Shown here: piece by piece, positions 44,862 to 55,919 of the stretch
How positions within the stretch are numbered: position 1 is the stretch's first letter
Layout: every line of letters begins with the position of its first letter
Source: Arcuatula senhousia
Lineage: Eukaryota > Mollusca > Bivalvia > Mytilida > Mytilidae
NCBI GenBank assembly: GCA_963971305.1
Contig: CAXARO010000936.1
Span: forward strand, 62,001-126,000
Direction of reading: 5' to 3'
DNA length: 64,000 bases
The notes under the pieces: generated by a model
Database searches by the model: none
The model's input: only the letters and a program-made list of their open reading frames with translations
Told to the model about the DNA's origin: nothing
Position numbers and translations under genes: made by a program

Positions 44862-45560
44862 AGTCTCCCCCCACTTGTGGGGAGACATATTGTTTTTGTC
44901 GTGTCCGTACTTCTGTCCGTCACAAAGTTTGTCAGCGCAACTCTTCTGAAACTACCGAACCGAATTCAACGAAACTTGGTATATAGGACGGATATCATAT
45001 GTAGTTGTGCATATTACCAAGAAATATTGATCCTCAAATGTTTGTGGGAGTTATGGCCCTTTGAACTTAGAAATTTGCTGAAAATCCTATTTATCATCTT
45101 GTCAGTGGAACGCCTCTGAAACTACTGAACCAACATCCTCGGAAACCCAGGGGTTCTTCTCTCGCTCACTCGTTCATCACCCCTGGGACATAACGCATGA
45201 AATACTTCGTTTTTTATAATTTTGTATCGAGCTTTCTGATTGGTCGCTTTAAATTTATCTAATGCAATTTATACATCTTTCTATATAAAAATAATATCAA
45301 GTTCAAGATCAGATCCTGAACTCGAAACGAACAATGTCATACCAAATGTCCCAGGGGTGATGAACGAGTAGGCGAGAGAAAAACCCCTGGGTTTCCGAGG
45401 ATGCTGAACCAAATTCAATCAAACTTGGTATATGGGAAGGACACAATATGTAGTTGTGCATTTTACCAGGACATTTTGATCCTCAAATTTTTGTGGGAGT
45501 TATGGCCCTTTGAACTTAGAACTTTTGGGGGAAACGGGGGGAGCCATCGTTTTTGTCGCC
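44862..45560. repeat. Tandem-core element with GTCTCCCC hairpin
   Basis: It starts with a hairpin GTCTCCCCCCACTTGTGGGG then AGAC, followed by GTGTCCGTACTTCTGTCCGTC. Two core units follow (GAACTTAGAA at about 45063 and 45511; ATGTAGTTGTGCAT at about 44999 and 45450), the second split by a MITE at 45134-45403. It ends around GGAAACGGGGGGAGCCATCG. Confidence 0.65.
45134..45403. mobile_element. 270-bp MITE with ~57-bp terminal inverted repeats
   Basis: Ends are CATCCTCGGAAACCCAGGGG and the reverse complement CCCCTGGGTTTCCGAGGATG, with arms of about 57 bp and few mismatches. It is flanked by the 9-bp duplication CTGAACCAA at 45125-45133 and 45404-45412, and removing it restores the host core unit. 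A 9-bp duplication is typical of Mutator-like elements and also fits Merlin (8-9 bp). It has no coding capacity. Confidence 0.85.
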
Positions 45561-45659
45561 AAAACAAACTTTGATTTGTTATATAGTTTAATTTAAAAAA
45601 AAAAATGACCAAAATGAATGTCTTATCCTGTATTTAATTGTTTTGTTTTTACATTTACA

Positions 45660-45880
45660 AAAAAAAAGTGTTTTTGGCCTATAGAATAAAAACGATTGCA
45701 GATAGAGAAAAGCTGTTGCTTGCTTAAATGTAAAGCTAATTTAGCTCAACAAAAGGCTCCATAAGGTCAAAGTTGTCAGATGACACATAAGGGTTACGGT
45801 TCCTTAAAAGTGAAATGTCTTTATAGGATCACAATCAAGACCAGGTGAGCGATTGAGGCTCCTGGGAGCCTCTTGTTTCA
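45660..45880 (-). repeat. Family E element, head-side fragment
   Basis: The right end is the reverse of the shared head (AGGCTCCTGGGAGCCTCTTG), preceded by one 155-bp-type core unit (GCAGATAGAGAAAAGCTGTT, GCTTGCTTAAATGT). Confidence 0.8.
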
Positions 45881-46019
45881 TATTGTTGTTCTCATATTCA
45901 CTTTAAGAGTGGCGTGTATTGTTGTTTTAATGTCCGTGCTTCTTTGTTTCACCAAGCAAGTTGGACATTTTGTCGTCTTTTCACTAAGGTTTAGTTCATT
46001 TTTTTATGGCAGGCTTGAC

Positions 46020-46185
46020 AAATTAAAATCCGCTACTACTCACCTCTTCCCTTTTCCTGTGTGTTTTTTTAAATTAACCAGTCCTTTGTGTCCCACCGCA
46101 CCCCCACGTTTCAATTATCATCATCATTTCATGTTCATACTAGTATATAGCGATGCACGGGCGTAAAACACCAATTCACTAACTT
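46020..46185 (+). mobile_element. SINE family A, diverged 3' fragment
   Basis: From CTCACCTCTTCCCTTTTCC to GCACGGGCGTAAAACACCAA and a decayed tail (TTCACTAACTTC). Older than the other copies. Confidence 0.8.
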
Positions 46186-46339
46186 CATGCATCACAACAT
46201 GTGAGGTACTTCCTTCATGGTTTGATGTCAAGTAAAGTGGTGTATTAAAACTATTATAAACCATGTAAAGCTTTACTCATTTTGGTATAACTTATGGACC
46301 TGCGCTCAGAGAAAATCTGGTGATAATAAATCGAATAAA

Positions 46340-46690
46340 CTTCTATCTGAAAAATTGCGAAAGAAGCAGAGGTACTAATGGGGTATCCGAATGTCAAAAG
46401 TCCGAAAGGGCAGACACAAAACCAGTTAACACCCAAAAGAACAGAACAAAAACAAAAAAAAACATGGAAACACAGCAATACCTGAATATCAATCAACAAC
46501 GCAAACTCCAGTTGAAACAAGAGTGAACTCAGGTGCTCCAGAAGAGTAAGCAGTTCCGTTTGTGGTTGCTGTAGCACACCCGTCGAGTTGTCAACAGTCA
46601 ATTCAGTGTTTCAAATCCGATAAAAGAAGCTAAAACAAAACCCTATGACAAACCAACAGCTGCACTCATCTGTGAGATCGAAATCCCATA
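46340..46690. repeat. Dispersed repeat, unoccupied MITE target
   Basis: This stretch (AGAGGTACTAATGGGGTATC ... CCTATGACAAACCAAC) is a paralogue of 55920-56390. At 46615-46623 it has ATCCGATAA where the other copy has a MITE flanked by ATCCGGTAA, so it shows the pre-insertion state. No protein is recognised. Confidence 0.8.
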
Positions 46691-46758
46691 TTTGTATATA
46701 AGTGCATGATGTCTTCTGTAAAATTACTTGAGTGAAGACAGCAACCGAGGAGCAACAC

Positions 46759-46960
46759 ACTGTGGATTCATTTATTTTCGTAGGTATCAATTTTCGTGGT
46801 TTGATGAAAAATAATAGGTTCGTTGATTCTTAAATTCGTGGTTCTAAAGTTTGCAGCATGAAGATCAATGTTTTATTTCCTTTTTGATGGGGTATCGAAT
46901 TTCGTGGGTCAATGCCACCCACGAAAATTGATACCCCACGAATAATAATGAAACCACAGT
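46759..46960. mobile_element. 202-bp MITE with TTTTCGTGG-type inverted repeats
   Basis: The ends ACTGTGG...TTCATT...TATCAATTTTCGTGG and the reverse complement ending CCACAGT pair over about 45 bp with some mismatches. TTCGTGG motifs recur inside. No clear target duplication. Similar inverted-repeat MITEs are, as far as I recall, common in bivalves. Confidence 0.75.
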
Positions 46961-47129
46961 ATCCCTGTTTGTGCACGTGACGCTCTGCTAAGGAATTCGA
47001 AATAATTCCCGCACGCTCTGGAGTAACGAATCAATCGAGATACGTAAACTTCATAACCTGGAGCGGACAAAATGTTACTACACAAGAAGGGAAAGTTGAC
47101 AATTGGAAAGTTGAAGACATCACGTTTGC

Positions 47130-48020
47130 CATAGAGCTTTGATCCATTCTTTTGTAAGTGGTCATGCATGCAGAAAATATAAGTCACAGCCCGCATCCGA
47201 AACATGCATTGTACTTAGCATCACTTGGTGCACCTACCATGCCATGATGTGGCACTTGTCAGTAAGTGTGTATGGATCTTAACATTTCTTCTGTAAGTGG
47301 GTGCGGACACGTGGATATCAAATAAACACCCCCTCACTTTCCTGAGGTGAATTAAAATTAGCATGAGATAGAAGTCATGCGTACAAAACTTTAATCAAAG
47401 TTATCTATGTGGAACTGGTAGCTACTGACCAATTATCATTGAACTACTTCTTGTAGTTACAGAAATATTTGTGAAACAACCATGATTTTAATCTTAGTCA
47501 TTTCATTCTGCTATTACTGTGCAAGTTCCATAAAGTTGTCTCAAAGTACATGCATTAAAAAGAAAGAATATAGAATAAACATAGGTAATCTATCGATTAC
47601 AAAGCTCACCTCGTTGTGGCACTTGTCAGTAAGCGGAAATGGACTTTAACTATTCTTCTGTATGTGGTCATCCGTGCGGAAAATAAAGGTCACAGCCGGC
47701 ATCCGAAGCATGCATTGTGCGTAGCATCACTAGGTGCATCTTCCATGCCAATATGAATGATGTGGCACTTGTCAGTTAGCAGGAATGGACTTTAACCATT
47801 TTTCTGTGTGTGGTCATCCATGCGGAAAATATAGGTCACAGCCAGCATCCGAAGCGTGCATTGTGCTTAGCATCACTAGGTGCACCTACCATGCCATGCC
47901 AATATGATTGATGTGGACTTTGTCAGTATCCGTGTATTGATCTTAACCATTATTCTGTATGTGGATGCGGACGCAGACGCTGGCCGCTGGGGGTATCACA
48001 TAAGCCCCCCCCCCCCATCA
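47130..48020. repeat. ~145-bp tandem repeat block
   Basis: Units share GATGTGGCACTTGTCAGT, GCATCCGAAGCATGCATTG and TAGCATCACTAGGTGCA. Clear starts are near 47250, 47615 and 47760, with a diverged unit near 47918. An AT-rich interruption lies at 47330-47600. The right end (GGGGGTATCACATAAGCCCC) can form a hairpin, as in other tandem-core elements. No gene. Confidence 0.75.
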
Positions 48021-48155
48021 CTTTCGTGAGGTGAGCTAAAAATGGAAAGCTTTTATCAATTCAATACCATATAAGTGTTTTTTTTTTTTTCGTGGGTGGA
48101 ACATTCAGAGATTTTGCTGAAAAATGGGATGATTTTATTTACTTATTTTATTTTC

Positions 48156-48644
48156 GTCCCGTGCGGGGCCCGGGTGGCGAATAGGCCCGCAGCAGAGCCT
48201 AGTTTGTCGTAAGAGGCGACTAAGGGTCTTGGGATTCCGACGTCGGGTCGGTGCTCAGCCCACAGAGCGACCAAGTGTGTACCCTAGGTGGCTGAATAGG
48301 GTAGCCCTCGTCCGCGGGGGTTGTCAGGTCTATAGTACGGAAACCCTGACCGCCGACCATAGTGGGCCAACGTGTGTGGAGAGTGCCACGCTTCATGCAC
48401 GTAAAAGACCCCTTTGTGGACCGCCCAGTAGTGCACCACATAGGCTAAATTTTCCGACCCTACCCACCTCTCCCCTTTTTCCTGTGGTTCTTCAAAATTT
48501 ACCGGTCCTTTGTTTCCCACCCCATCCCCATATTTCATTTATCATCATCATTTCATGTTCATTTTATCATCCTTTTCATGTTCATCGGTTGTAAATAACT
48601 TATATAGCGTTGCATGGGCGTAAAACACCAACTCACTCACTCAC
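48156..48644 (+). mobile_element. SINE family A, full-length copy 4
   Basis: 489 bp, GTCCCGTGCGGGGCCCGG to the (ACTC)n tail, flanked by the 12-bp duplication TATTTTATTTTC (48144-48155 and 48645-48656). Confidence 0.9.
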
Positions 48645-48804
48645 TATTTTATTTTCATTTATTTACTAAATGTATTTTTCATGATTTATAAATTCTTATA
48701 ACACTTTATATAACGAAATAATATTTCTTGTGATTTAAATTTTCGTGTCTCGGTGTTGGTCACAAATAAAGCGAAAATTAAATCACTCCGAAAAAAACAC
48801 TTAG

Positions 48805-48993
48805 GGCTGTTCCAGAAAATACTATGTCCTCTTCCAGGACGGCACATTTTTGAACACCCACCACCTATAGAAAAAATATAAACTTTACTAAATACTTTAA
48901 TGGATTATTTGAAATCTACCCCCACCACCTACAGAAATAAAATAAAAGTGCCTTCTTGGGGGAGGCGGGGACATTATATTTTCTGGAACAGCC
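48805..48993. mobile_element. 189-bp MITE with GGCTGTTCCAGAAAATA ends
   Basis: The left end GGCTGTTCCAGAAAATACTA and the right end, its reverse complement ending TTTTCTGGAACAGCC, form terminal inverted repeats of about 24 bp with one mismatch. The interior holds two similar CACCACCTA-containing phrases. No convincing target duplication. Confidence 0.75.
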
Positions 48994-50175
48994 ATTATAG
49001 GTGACTTGACAAACCTCATATAGAAAGATGAGGGGAGCGTGCGGCAAACTGAAGAAGTTCTCTTTCTTCTGTTGTGTCATAGGAACATAGGTTTTCAAAC
49101 AAGTATTTAACAGCTCAGCTATCACGATTGCATCAATGGTCTGATCAGCAACACGCTATTAACATCTTGGTATTCTGTGGCTCGGTCAGCTTACCATAAA
49201 TCATTTGTTCTCACTGTTGAGAAATTAAATCTACGGTTTATGCTTAAATCAGGAATATAGAATAAAATATTACATGGGTATGTATTGTTTTTCTTTCAAT
49301 GCCATAAATAACAACAACAAAAAGAACACAAGTCAATCTGTGAGCCTATGCTCAGTATAGTTTATGTGAACATAATTTGCCTGTGTATATAGGAGCATAC
49401 AATTCTATACACCACATGATACTATAGGATAAAGCTATACCCAAAATATCAGACCTCTATCTCCATGATCTCTTGAAGTTGCTTAGAAAACTGTGACAAA
49501 AATTTTGCGTTCACTATGTGTATAAATCTAAGTATTTGGTATACACCATAAAGTACTAGGATAAAGCTATACAGATCACTTGAGGGTAGTTAAGAGGCCG
49601 GGCCTCCTTTTATGTCAGTCAACCCCCCTTTTTCTGCAATTCTTGAACCACCGCAAATACCATTAAAAGTTATTGAAACAATTATCAATATATTACTGCA
49701 GGCGCAAATCTAGGATTTCAGATTAAGGGGTGTAAAAACAAATTGTGGGGTGTGTAGGCCTGTCCTTGAGTCCTGTAATGTATAAATAAATTTATTCATT
49801 CATAGAAATTCCTGAAGTGCAAAACCGTTTTTTTTATTGTAACTGTTATAAAATATAAACCTCAACATGAAAACAACTATAGCTATGTAATGGTGACACA
49901 TTTTATACAAATTCAAATCCTCTGAGGTCTTCAATGTGCTTGCCTGGATACTCCCTCCACAATCTTGACTCAAATGTACAACAAGCTGAAATGTTATAAA
50001 TCCTTATTAATTCAACACAACAAAACAGGTTTGAATATTTTTTTTTATTTAAAGCTACATCGTGTTACACATGTGGTCTGATCCCGTCATGAGTTCATGG
50101 TGACTTGCCATAATGCCTGACTTCTACTTCCTGTTTGTGACCAGCTGTGTACCATTGAAACATTCATTTTATGCT
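48994..50175. other. Intergenic, no gene recognised
   Basis: AT-rich. The phrase AGGATAAAGCTATAC occurs twice (near 49427 and 49558). No coding signal. Confidence 0.5.
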
Positions 50176-50500
50176 CACCTGACGAAATGCCATGTGAGCT
50201 GATGCCATTACTATGTGTTCATTGTCATCTGTAAACAATTTTAAAAATCTTCTTTACTGAAACTACTGAACAGTAAACCAATTTGACTGAAACTTGGTAG
50301 GCATGATACATGTATATGACATTTTGGCCACAAACCATGTTCATTTTCGATTGATCCGATAAAAATCATGGTCATCATTGCTAAAAATAAAACAGGGAGT
50401 AAAAGAGCAATTTTATGCAAATAAATGTAACTCTGGCAAGGACTATAAGTAATCAGCATGTCAAGATCTATCTACCCTGAAATTTTTAAGATTCCAATTT
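50176..50500 (-). repeat. Family D tail-side fragment
   Basis: It begins GCTCACCTGACGAAATGCCA with GTGAGCTGATGCCATTAC, a decayed version of the family D tail, then core-like wording (GAAACTTGGTAGGC; CAGCATGTCAAGATCTATCT). It ends at the acceptor of the following transposase-like exon. Confidence 0.6.
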
Positions 50501-50511
50501 TAATTTTGCAG

Positions 50512-51939
50512 GAGATGGTATGATGGACAGTCCTGGACACTCTGCCCAGTATTGTACATACACTTTTATGGAGATGACAACAAAGCAGATCTTATGTGTT
50601 CTCTCAATGGACAAAAGGGAAACAGCTAGAAAGAGCATCAACTTGGAAAAGGCATATTTCCACAAAGCTCTTTGCTTTTTGATAGAAAAAGGTCTACACA
50701 TTGTTGAGGTCGTAACAGATGCTCATGTACAAGCAGAAGCATTGATGAGTAAGTTTAATTGCTAAATGATAGTTTTTTTTTGGGGTATTATAGCAAAACA
50801 AAGACTCTTACCCACAACACCTCATGACCTCATACATGTATACCCCTTAATAGATTTTCATTAAACTTTTAGTTTTACACTCAATCATATGAATATATAG
50901 TAGATTTGCAACTCCTATTCTAAAATTTCATCTGGTTGGTTATAGTCTTGCAAGAGTATTAATTTGTGATCAATAGCTCAGATTTTTTATTTTCTGTATC
51001 CTGTACACATTGAGTAGATGTATAGTCTGCTTGATATTGTATTATAATAACATGGATATCAAAGTTAAAAGTGTTTTAAATGTGTGTGGTTTTATTTTTC
51101 ACAGAGGGAGTTTCCAGGAATCAAACATTCCTTTGATATATGGCATTGGGCCAAAAACTGAGGGAAAAAGATAATAAAGGTATATGCTTTTAGGTACTCA
51201 TGATCCAAGTTGATCAAAATGCTTTTTATGTCCAAGTCTGTTCAGTCAGTCCCAAATCAGATTTACCAATAACATGAACAAGTTGAAGAGGTTACTTTAC
51301 CATTAATGCAGTTTGGTATCACCATGAAACTTTGTACACACATGCATCAGGACCTGAACAAACAAACAAAAATGATCATAAAAATGTACCTGTCTCATCA
51401 ACTGTATCATTGATTGATCACAGAAAAAAGGGGTGTTATACTGAGATAAACCTACAAGTTGAATTACGTTACCATATGAAGGAAATGAAGTGTACCATCA
51501 TGAAACTTTATAGATAGGAGACAGCAGTGGCCCTGACTTGGTACAAGCAATTTTCAAAGAATTGATGTGTCAAATTGGGGTTCTGGTGCCAAATCTACCT
51601 CTCATTCTTAGGGTCCAAAAGTAACACAAAATACAACTTGATTATAAGACATACATGTAATAAGTACATGTAAATATAGATGTGATTATTTCATTAAAAC
51701 AAACAGCAAAAAACAATAAAAAATTATCAGGAATCATTCCAACTGGTATTATTTTACATTTTTCTACCATTATAGTATAAACAGATATAAATACACCAGA
51801 TTAAAATTTTAACAATAATCATACTTTTTTTACAGGCAGGATAAGAAACGACAAAGAAGGGACTTCTGAATTGGTCAAGGGATATCGGAACCATTTCTGG
51901 TATTCTGCTGAAGTGTCAAAGACTGTTGATGAGTTTTTA
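50512..51939 (+). pseudogene. Intron-containing transposase-like gene, broken
   Basis: Exon 1, 50512-50748 (acceptor TTTTGCAG, donor A/GTAAGT), encodes GDGMMDSPGHSAQYCTYTFM, then LCVLSMDKRETARKSINLEK and GLHIVEVVTDAHVQAEALM. Exon 2, from about 51105, encodes REFPGIKHSFDIWHWAKN and then TGA at 51159. Exon 3, 51836-51939, contains NHFWYSAEVSKTVDEFL in one frame, with a stop and a one-base shift before it. The order D-x-M-D-S-P-G-H...D-A-H...K-H-S-F-D-x-W-H-x-x-K-N...N-H-F-W-Y matches a common uncharacterised invertebrate family that looks like a DDE transposase. The phase across intron 1 does not fit a simple GT-AG join (2 bp appear lost at the acceptor). Splice-like sites are kept but the frame is not, so this is a decayed copy of a spliced gene. 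Confidence 0.65.
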
Positions 51940-52611
51940 GTGAGTATTTGAATTTTAATCACTCCTTTCATGTAGATTATCATAATTATTAGAAAGTAAA
52001 ACCTTTATGTTATTAAGCAGATGGCATTTTACATTGCAAATCAAACATGAAGTGCTCTTCGACAAACATAGTCATAGGGTTGTCATATGTAGAATATAAC
52101 GTAATGTGGAAAAAGTGTATATCACCCAAGTCACATGTATATATAAACCACATTTTAGATATATGCAATTCAAAACAAATGCTAAAATATTTTTAGAACC
52201 TAAAAAAATTAAGGTCCCGGTGTTTCAAAGGATGCCGGAGCATACAGATCAGTAAACTCGTTGTCACTGAAGAAACTATCCGACTTCAAGAACAAACTAA
52301 GAAGAAATGAAAGTTTTTAAAGTTCTATGGAGGGATGACAAACTATTCAAAAATCTATCTACTTAAAGTTTAGGTAAGTTTATAATATACTACTTTTATG
52401 GGTCGACCATGTATGTGGATAGTGGCCAAATAGTTTTACCCTTATCTATCCGTCCGTAATACTCTGTTTATTGATCTCGGATACTAGATGTTGGAGGTCA
52501 GTACATTTCACCACTAGATGGGTATTGTCTGGATACCCAACCCACTACAAATTTAGCTACTGTGACCTATATTTTTATGCATGAACAACTTTGGTTAAGT
52601 CCTTTATAAAA
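51940..52611. other. Downstream of the transposase-like pseudogene
   Basis: Possibly one more decayed exon near 52200-52370 (codon-like sequence after TTTTTAGAACC). Otherwise AT-rich with no feature. Confidence 0.4.
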
Positions 52612-53010
52612 AAATAAATGAGCTGAACATTTAAGCAAGCAACAGCTTTTATTTATCTGCAATAGTTTTCATTCTATAGGCCAATTTAACACTATTTTTT
52701 TACCTTTTAGGGGCTGTAACCCTTATAAGGGGTCATCTGACAACTTTAACCTTATAGAGACTTTTGTAGAGCTTAATGAGCCAAACATTTAGGCAAGCAA
52801 CAGCTTTTCTCTATCTGCAATAGTTTTCATTCTATAGGGCAGAAACATTAAAAAAAACGCTATTTTTGACCTTTAAAGGACCATAACCCCTATAAGGGGT
52901 CATATGACAACTTCGACCCAATGGAGACTTTTGTAGAGCCTAATGAGCTGAGCATTTTAGCAAGCAACAGCTTTTCTCTATCTGCAATAGTTTTCATTCT
53001 ATGACTCAAT
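52612..53010. repeat. Family E core, about 3 units
   Basis: Units contain AAGCAAGCAACAGCTTTT, GCAATAGTTTTCATTCTATA and AAGGGGTCATCTGACAACTT, as in the complete family E copy at 57102-58428. The head and tail are missing. Confidence 0.85.
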
Positions 53011-53600
53011 GAGGCAAAAACGGGCTGATTTTGGGTGTCCCCTCTTTTTTCGTTTAGAAATTAGAGGCCCAAAGGGGGTCAAAAAAGCGACTTTTTAAAT
53101 TTTTTCCACAATAACTTTTGTTCTGGTTGACCAAATGCTATGAAACTTTACAGTAATGTTACTTACCATAAAAGGAAGGATTGGGCTGATTTTTGGTGTC
53201 CCCTCTCTTTTTGTTTAGGAACGAGGGGCCCAATAGGGGCAAAAATGTGACATTTTTTATTTATGGTCCGATTTAGAAATTTTTTTTTACAAGTTTATTT
53301 TGGTCATATATTGGATGCAAAATGGAGGATACAATTTTTTTCTTGACCCACCTTTTCTGTTTAGCAATAAGGGGACCAAAAGGGGAAAAAAATAATATTG
53401 GGTGGCATGTGACAAATATGCTTTGTAAGTCCACCATAGGTTGCAAGTGTCAAAATATTTTGACTGTCCATATTGGGCCTAGAATGTACAGGGTTCAACG
53501 TTTTGCTGTGCGACGCAGGGCCAGACATCGATTGGTCTTGTTTTTATTTGTGGTCCGATTTTGAAATTTTTTTTTGCATGTTTGTTCTTGTCAAATAGCG
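53011..53600. repeat. Family C-like core fragment
   Basis: It includes GGGCTGATTTTGGGTGTCCC (twice with changes), TTGCAAGTGTCAAAATATTT and CAGGGTTCAACGTTTTGC. It is related to the family C head region but diverged. No gene. Confidence 0.6.
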
Positions 53601-53624
53601 GATACAAAATTAATAAACTGTTAA

Positions 53625-54515
53625 CACAGAGACATGTCTCGCCTGTCGCAACTGGACACAGTATAAAATGAAGTAAAAATCCTCCTTAAACTGATCTTAA
53701 CTGATGCTTAAGCAGCTGCATACCAAATATAAATGGTGAACCATAACTGCTTTAATAAAACACTCATGACATAAGTAAAAAGTTAAAAAGTGTAAAATCT
53801 CAAAGTCAGTAGACTGTGACTGCAGGATCATACAGATAAAATACTTTTGAAATTGATCTGTACTGATGCTAATGCAAGTGCATACCCAATATCAATGATG
53901 TACCATAACTGCTTCATGTTAAACAGACATAAGAAAAAAGGTTAACCTCAGCCAAATCAGTGTAAAATTTCAAAGTCAGTAGACCGTGACTGCAGAAGCA
54001 TACAGATAAAATGCTTTTGAAATTGATCTGTACTAATGCTGATGCAAGTGCATACCCAATACCAATGGTGAACCATAACTCCTTCATGTTAAACAGACTT
54101 AAGAAAAAAGGTTAACCTTGGCCAAATCAGTGTAAAATTTCAAAGTCAGTAGACCGTGACTGCAGGAGCATACAGGTGAAATCCTTTTAAAACTGATCTG
54201 TACTGATGCTGATGCAACTGCATACCAAATATCAATGGTGTAACATAACTGCTTCATGTTAAACAGACTTAAGAAAAAAGGTTAACCTCTGCCAAATCAG
54301 TGTAAAATTTCAAAGTCAGTAGACCGTGACTGCAGGAGCATACAGGTGAAATCCTTTTAAAACTGATCTGTACTGATGCTGATGCAACTGCATACTAAAT
54401 ATCAATGGTGTAACATAACTAGTTCACACAAAACAGACTTAAGCAAAAACTTTAACCAATTGTGGACGCCGTACCTAAGTCTCGCCTTTTGCGACATTCG
54501 TCGCAGGCGAGACAA
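53625..54515. mobile_element. Family F tandem-core element, 170-bp units
   Basis: The marker CAAAGTCAGT occurs at 53801, 53971, 54141 and 54311, an exact 170-bp period. The left end has GTCTCGCCTGTCGCAACTGG. The right end has a hairpin GCGACATTCGTCGC followed by AGGCGAGAC, so the two ends carry inverted copies of TCTCGCCTG-CGCA. The architecture is the same as families C, D and E. Confidence 0.75.
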
Positions 54516-55190
54516 AAATTAATTTTTGCGACCCCCCCCCTTTTCCCCCCTATTACGTAATTAGGGGCCAAATGGGGCCAAAATCGAATCTTTTTTATTT
54601 GTGGTCCGATTTTGAAAAAATTTTTTGCAAGTTTATTCTTGTCAGGTAGCAAATCCCAATTTGAGAATTAATTTTCGCGACCATCCTTTTTTCACTTGTT
54701 TTGTAATTAGGGACCAAAAGGGGCCAAAACGTTTTTATTTCTGGTTTGTTATTGAACATTTTTTTTGCAAGTTTATTTTTGTCAAGTAGCGAATCCAAAT
54801 TTGAGAATTTATTTTTGCGACCCCCACCCGTTTTCACCTGTTACGTAATAAGGGGTCAAAAGGGGCCAAAATCGAAACTTTTTTTAATTCTTGTCCGATT
54901 TTGACATTTTTTTTTTTGCAAGTTTATTCTTGTCAAGTAGCAGATATATTTTTGTGTCCCCTTATTTCACTGTTACGTTATTAGGGACCAAAATTGTAAC
55001 TTTTTTTTATTTCTGGTCCGATTTTGAAAATTTTTTTGGCATGTTTGTTCTTGTCAAATAGCGGATACAAAATTAAGAATTAATTTTTGCGACCCACCCT
55101 TTTCCCCCCTATTACGTAATTAGGGGCCGAAATCGAAACTTTTCTAATTTGTGGTCCGATTTCGAAATTTTTTCAGGTGCATACTCTCTC
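54516..55190. repeat. Tandem ~150-170-bp repeats, family C-like
   Basis: Four to five units with GCGACCCCC, CTATTACGTAATTAGGGGCC, GTGGTCCGATTTTGAAA and TTTATTCTTGTCA. They are related to the fragment at 43012-43900. Short open frames in it are artefacts. Confidence 0.7.
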
Positions 55191-55589
55191 ATTTCTTTCA
55201 TCATGCGTTTACAGTGTCTAAAATTGGGGGCCATTATGAGCCCTTTATTATCTTAGTACCTACCATGTTCTTCATTTATAAAGCAACAGAATAATAAACA
55301 CACTAAAATAATATTATCTGAAGGTTTATTGGTTTTGCCATTTAATCAGACTTATTTGAATAAAACTGTTGAACATGATAATGTTTGGAACATTTATAAC
55401 TTCTTACAAACATGTATGTCATTTAAGGAATATTATAATATTTGTTTTACACATTTTGACTAAGAACTTTTAAAATAGTTAGTAAAAATAGTATGTATCT
55501 TAATGACTTTCCCAATGAGTTACCTAATGAAAAGGAGTTTTCTTCTGCAGATTCTGTGACCAACTCTATTTCCATGAACTTTTCTTGTT

Positions 55590-55858
55590 CAGTTGCCTTT
55601 TGGCTAATTCCTTTGAAAGTCCTGGTGCACAAGAAAGCTGTGCTGGTGACACAAATTTAATAGTATCACCAGAATTTCCTTTGGGTTTTGATAGATTATC
55701 TTCGTGTGATTTTTTTTTTTTGATGCAGACAGAATTGATCTACATTCTTTCAGATTTTTGATGAATTGTCCTTTTCCACAGAATTTATTTAATTGTCTTA
55801 GCTGGACAACATCACTCACACAAAAAACAATCGACAAATCAAATGTTTTAAATCTCAA
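55590..55858 (-). pseudogene. Unidentified gene fragment with homopolymer frameshift
   Basis: Frame 1 reads FKTFDLSIVFCVSDVVQLRQ then KECRSILSAS. After a run of 12 A, another frame continues SHEDNLSKPKGNSGDTIKFV, SPAQLSCAPGLSKELAKRQ and a stop. The combined reading has the composition of a real protein, and the switch at the A-run suggests an indel, either a true mutation or a sequencing error. I do not recognise the family. Confidence 0.35.
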
Positions 55859-55919
55859 ATTCTTTCATCTTCGCTAGTCAAGGGTTACGATCCGCTGTCT
55901 CTCATCTTCACTCTTGGCA

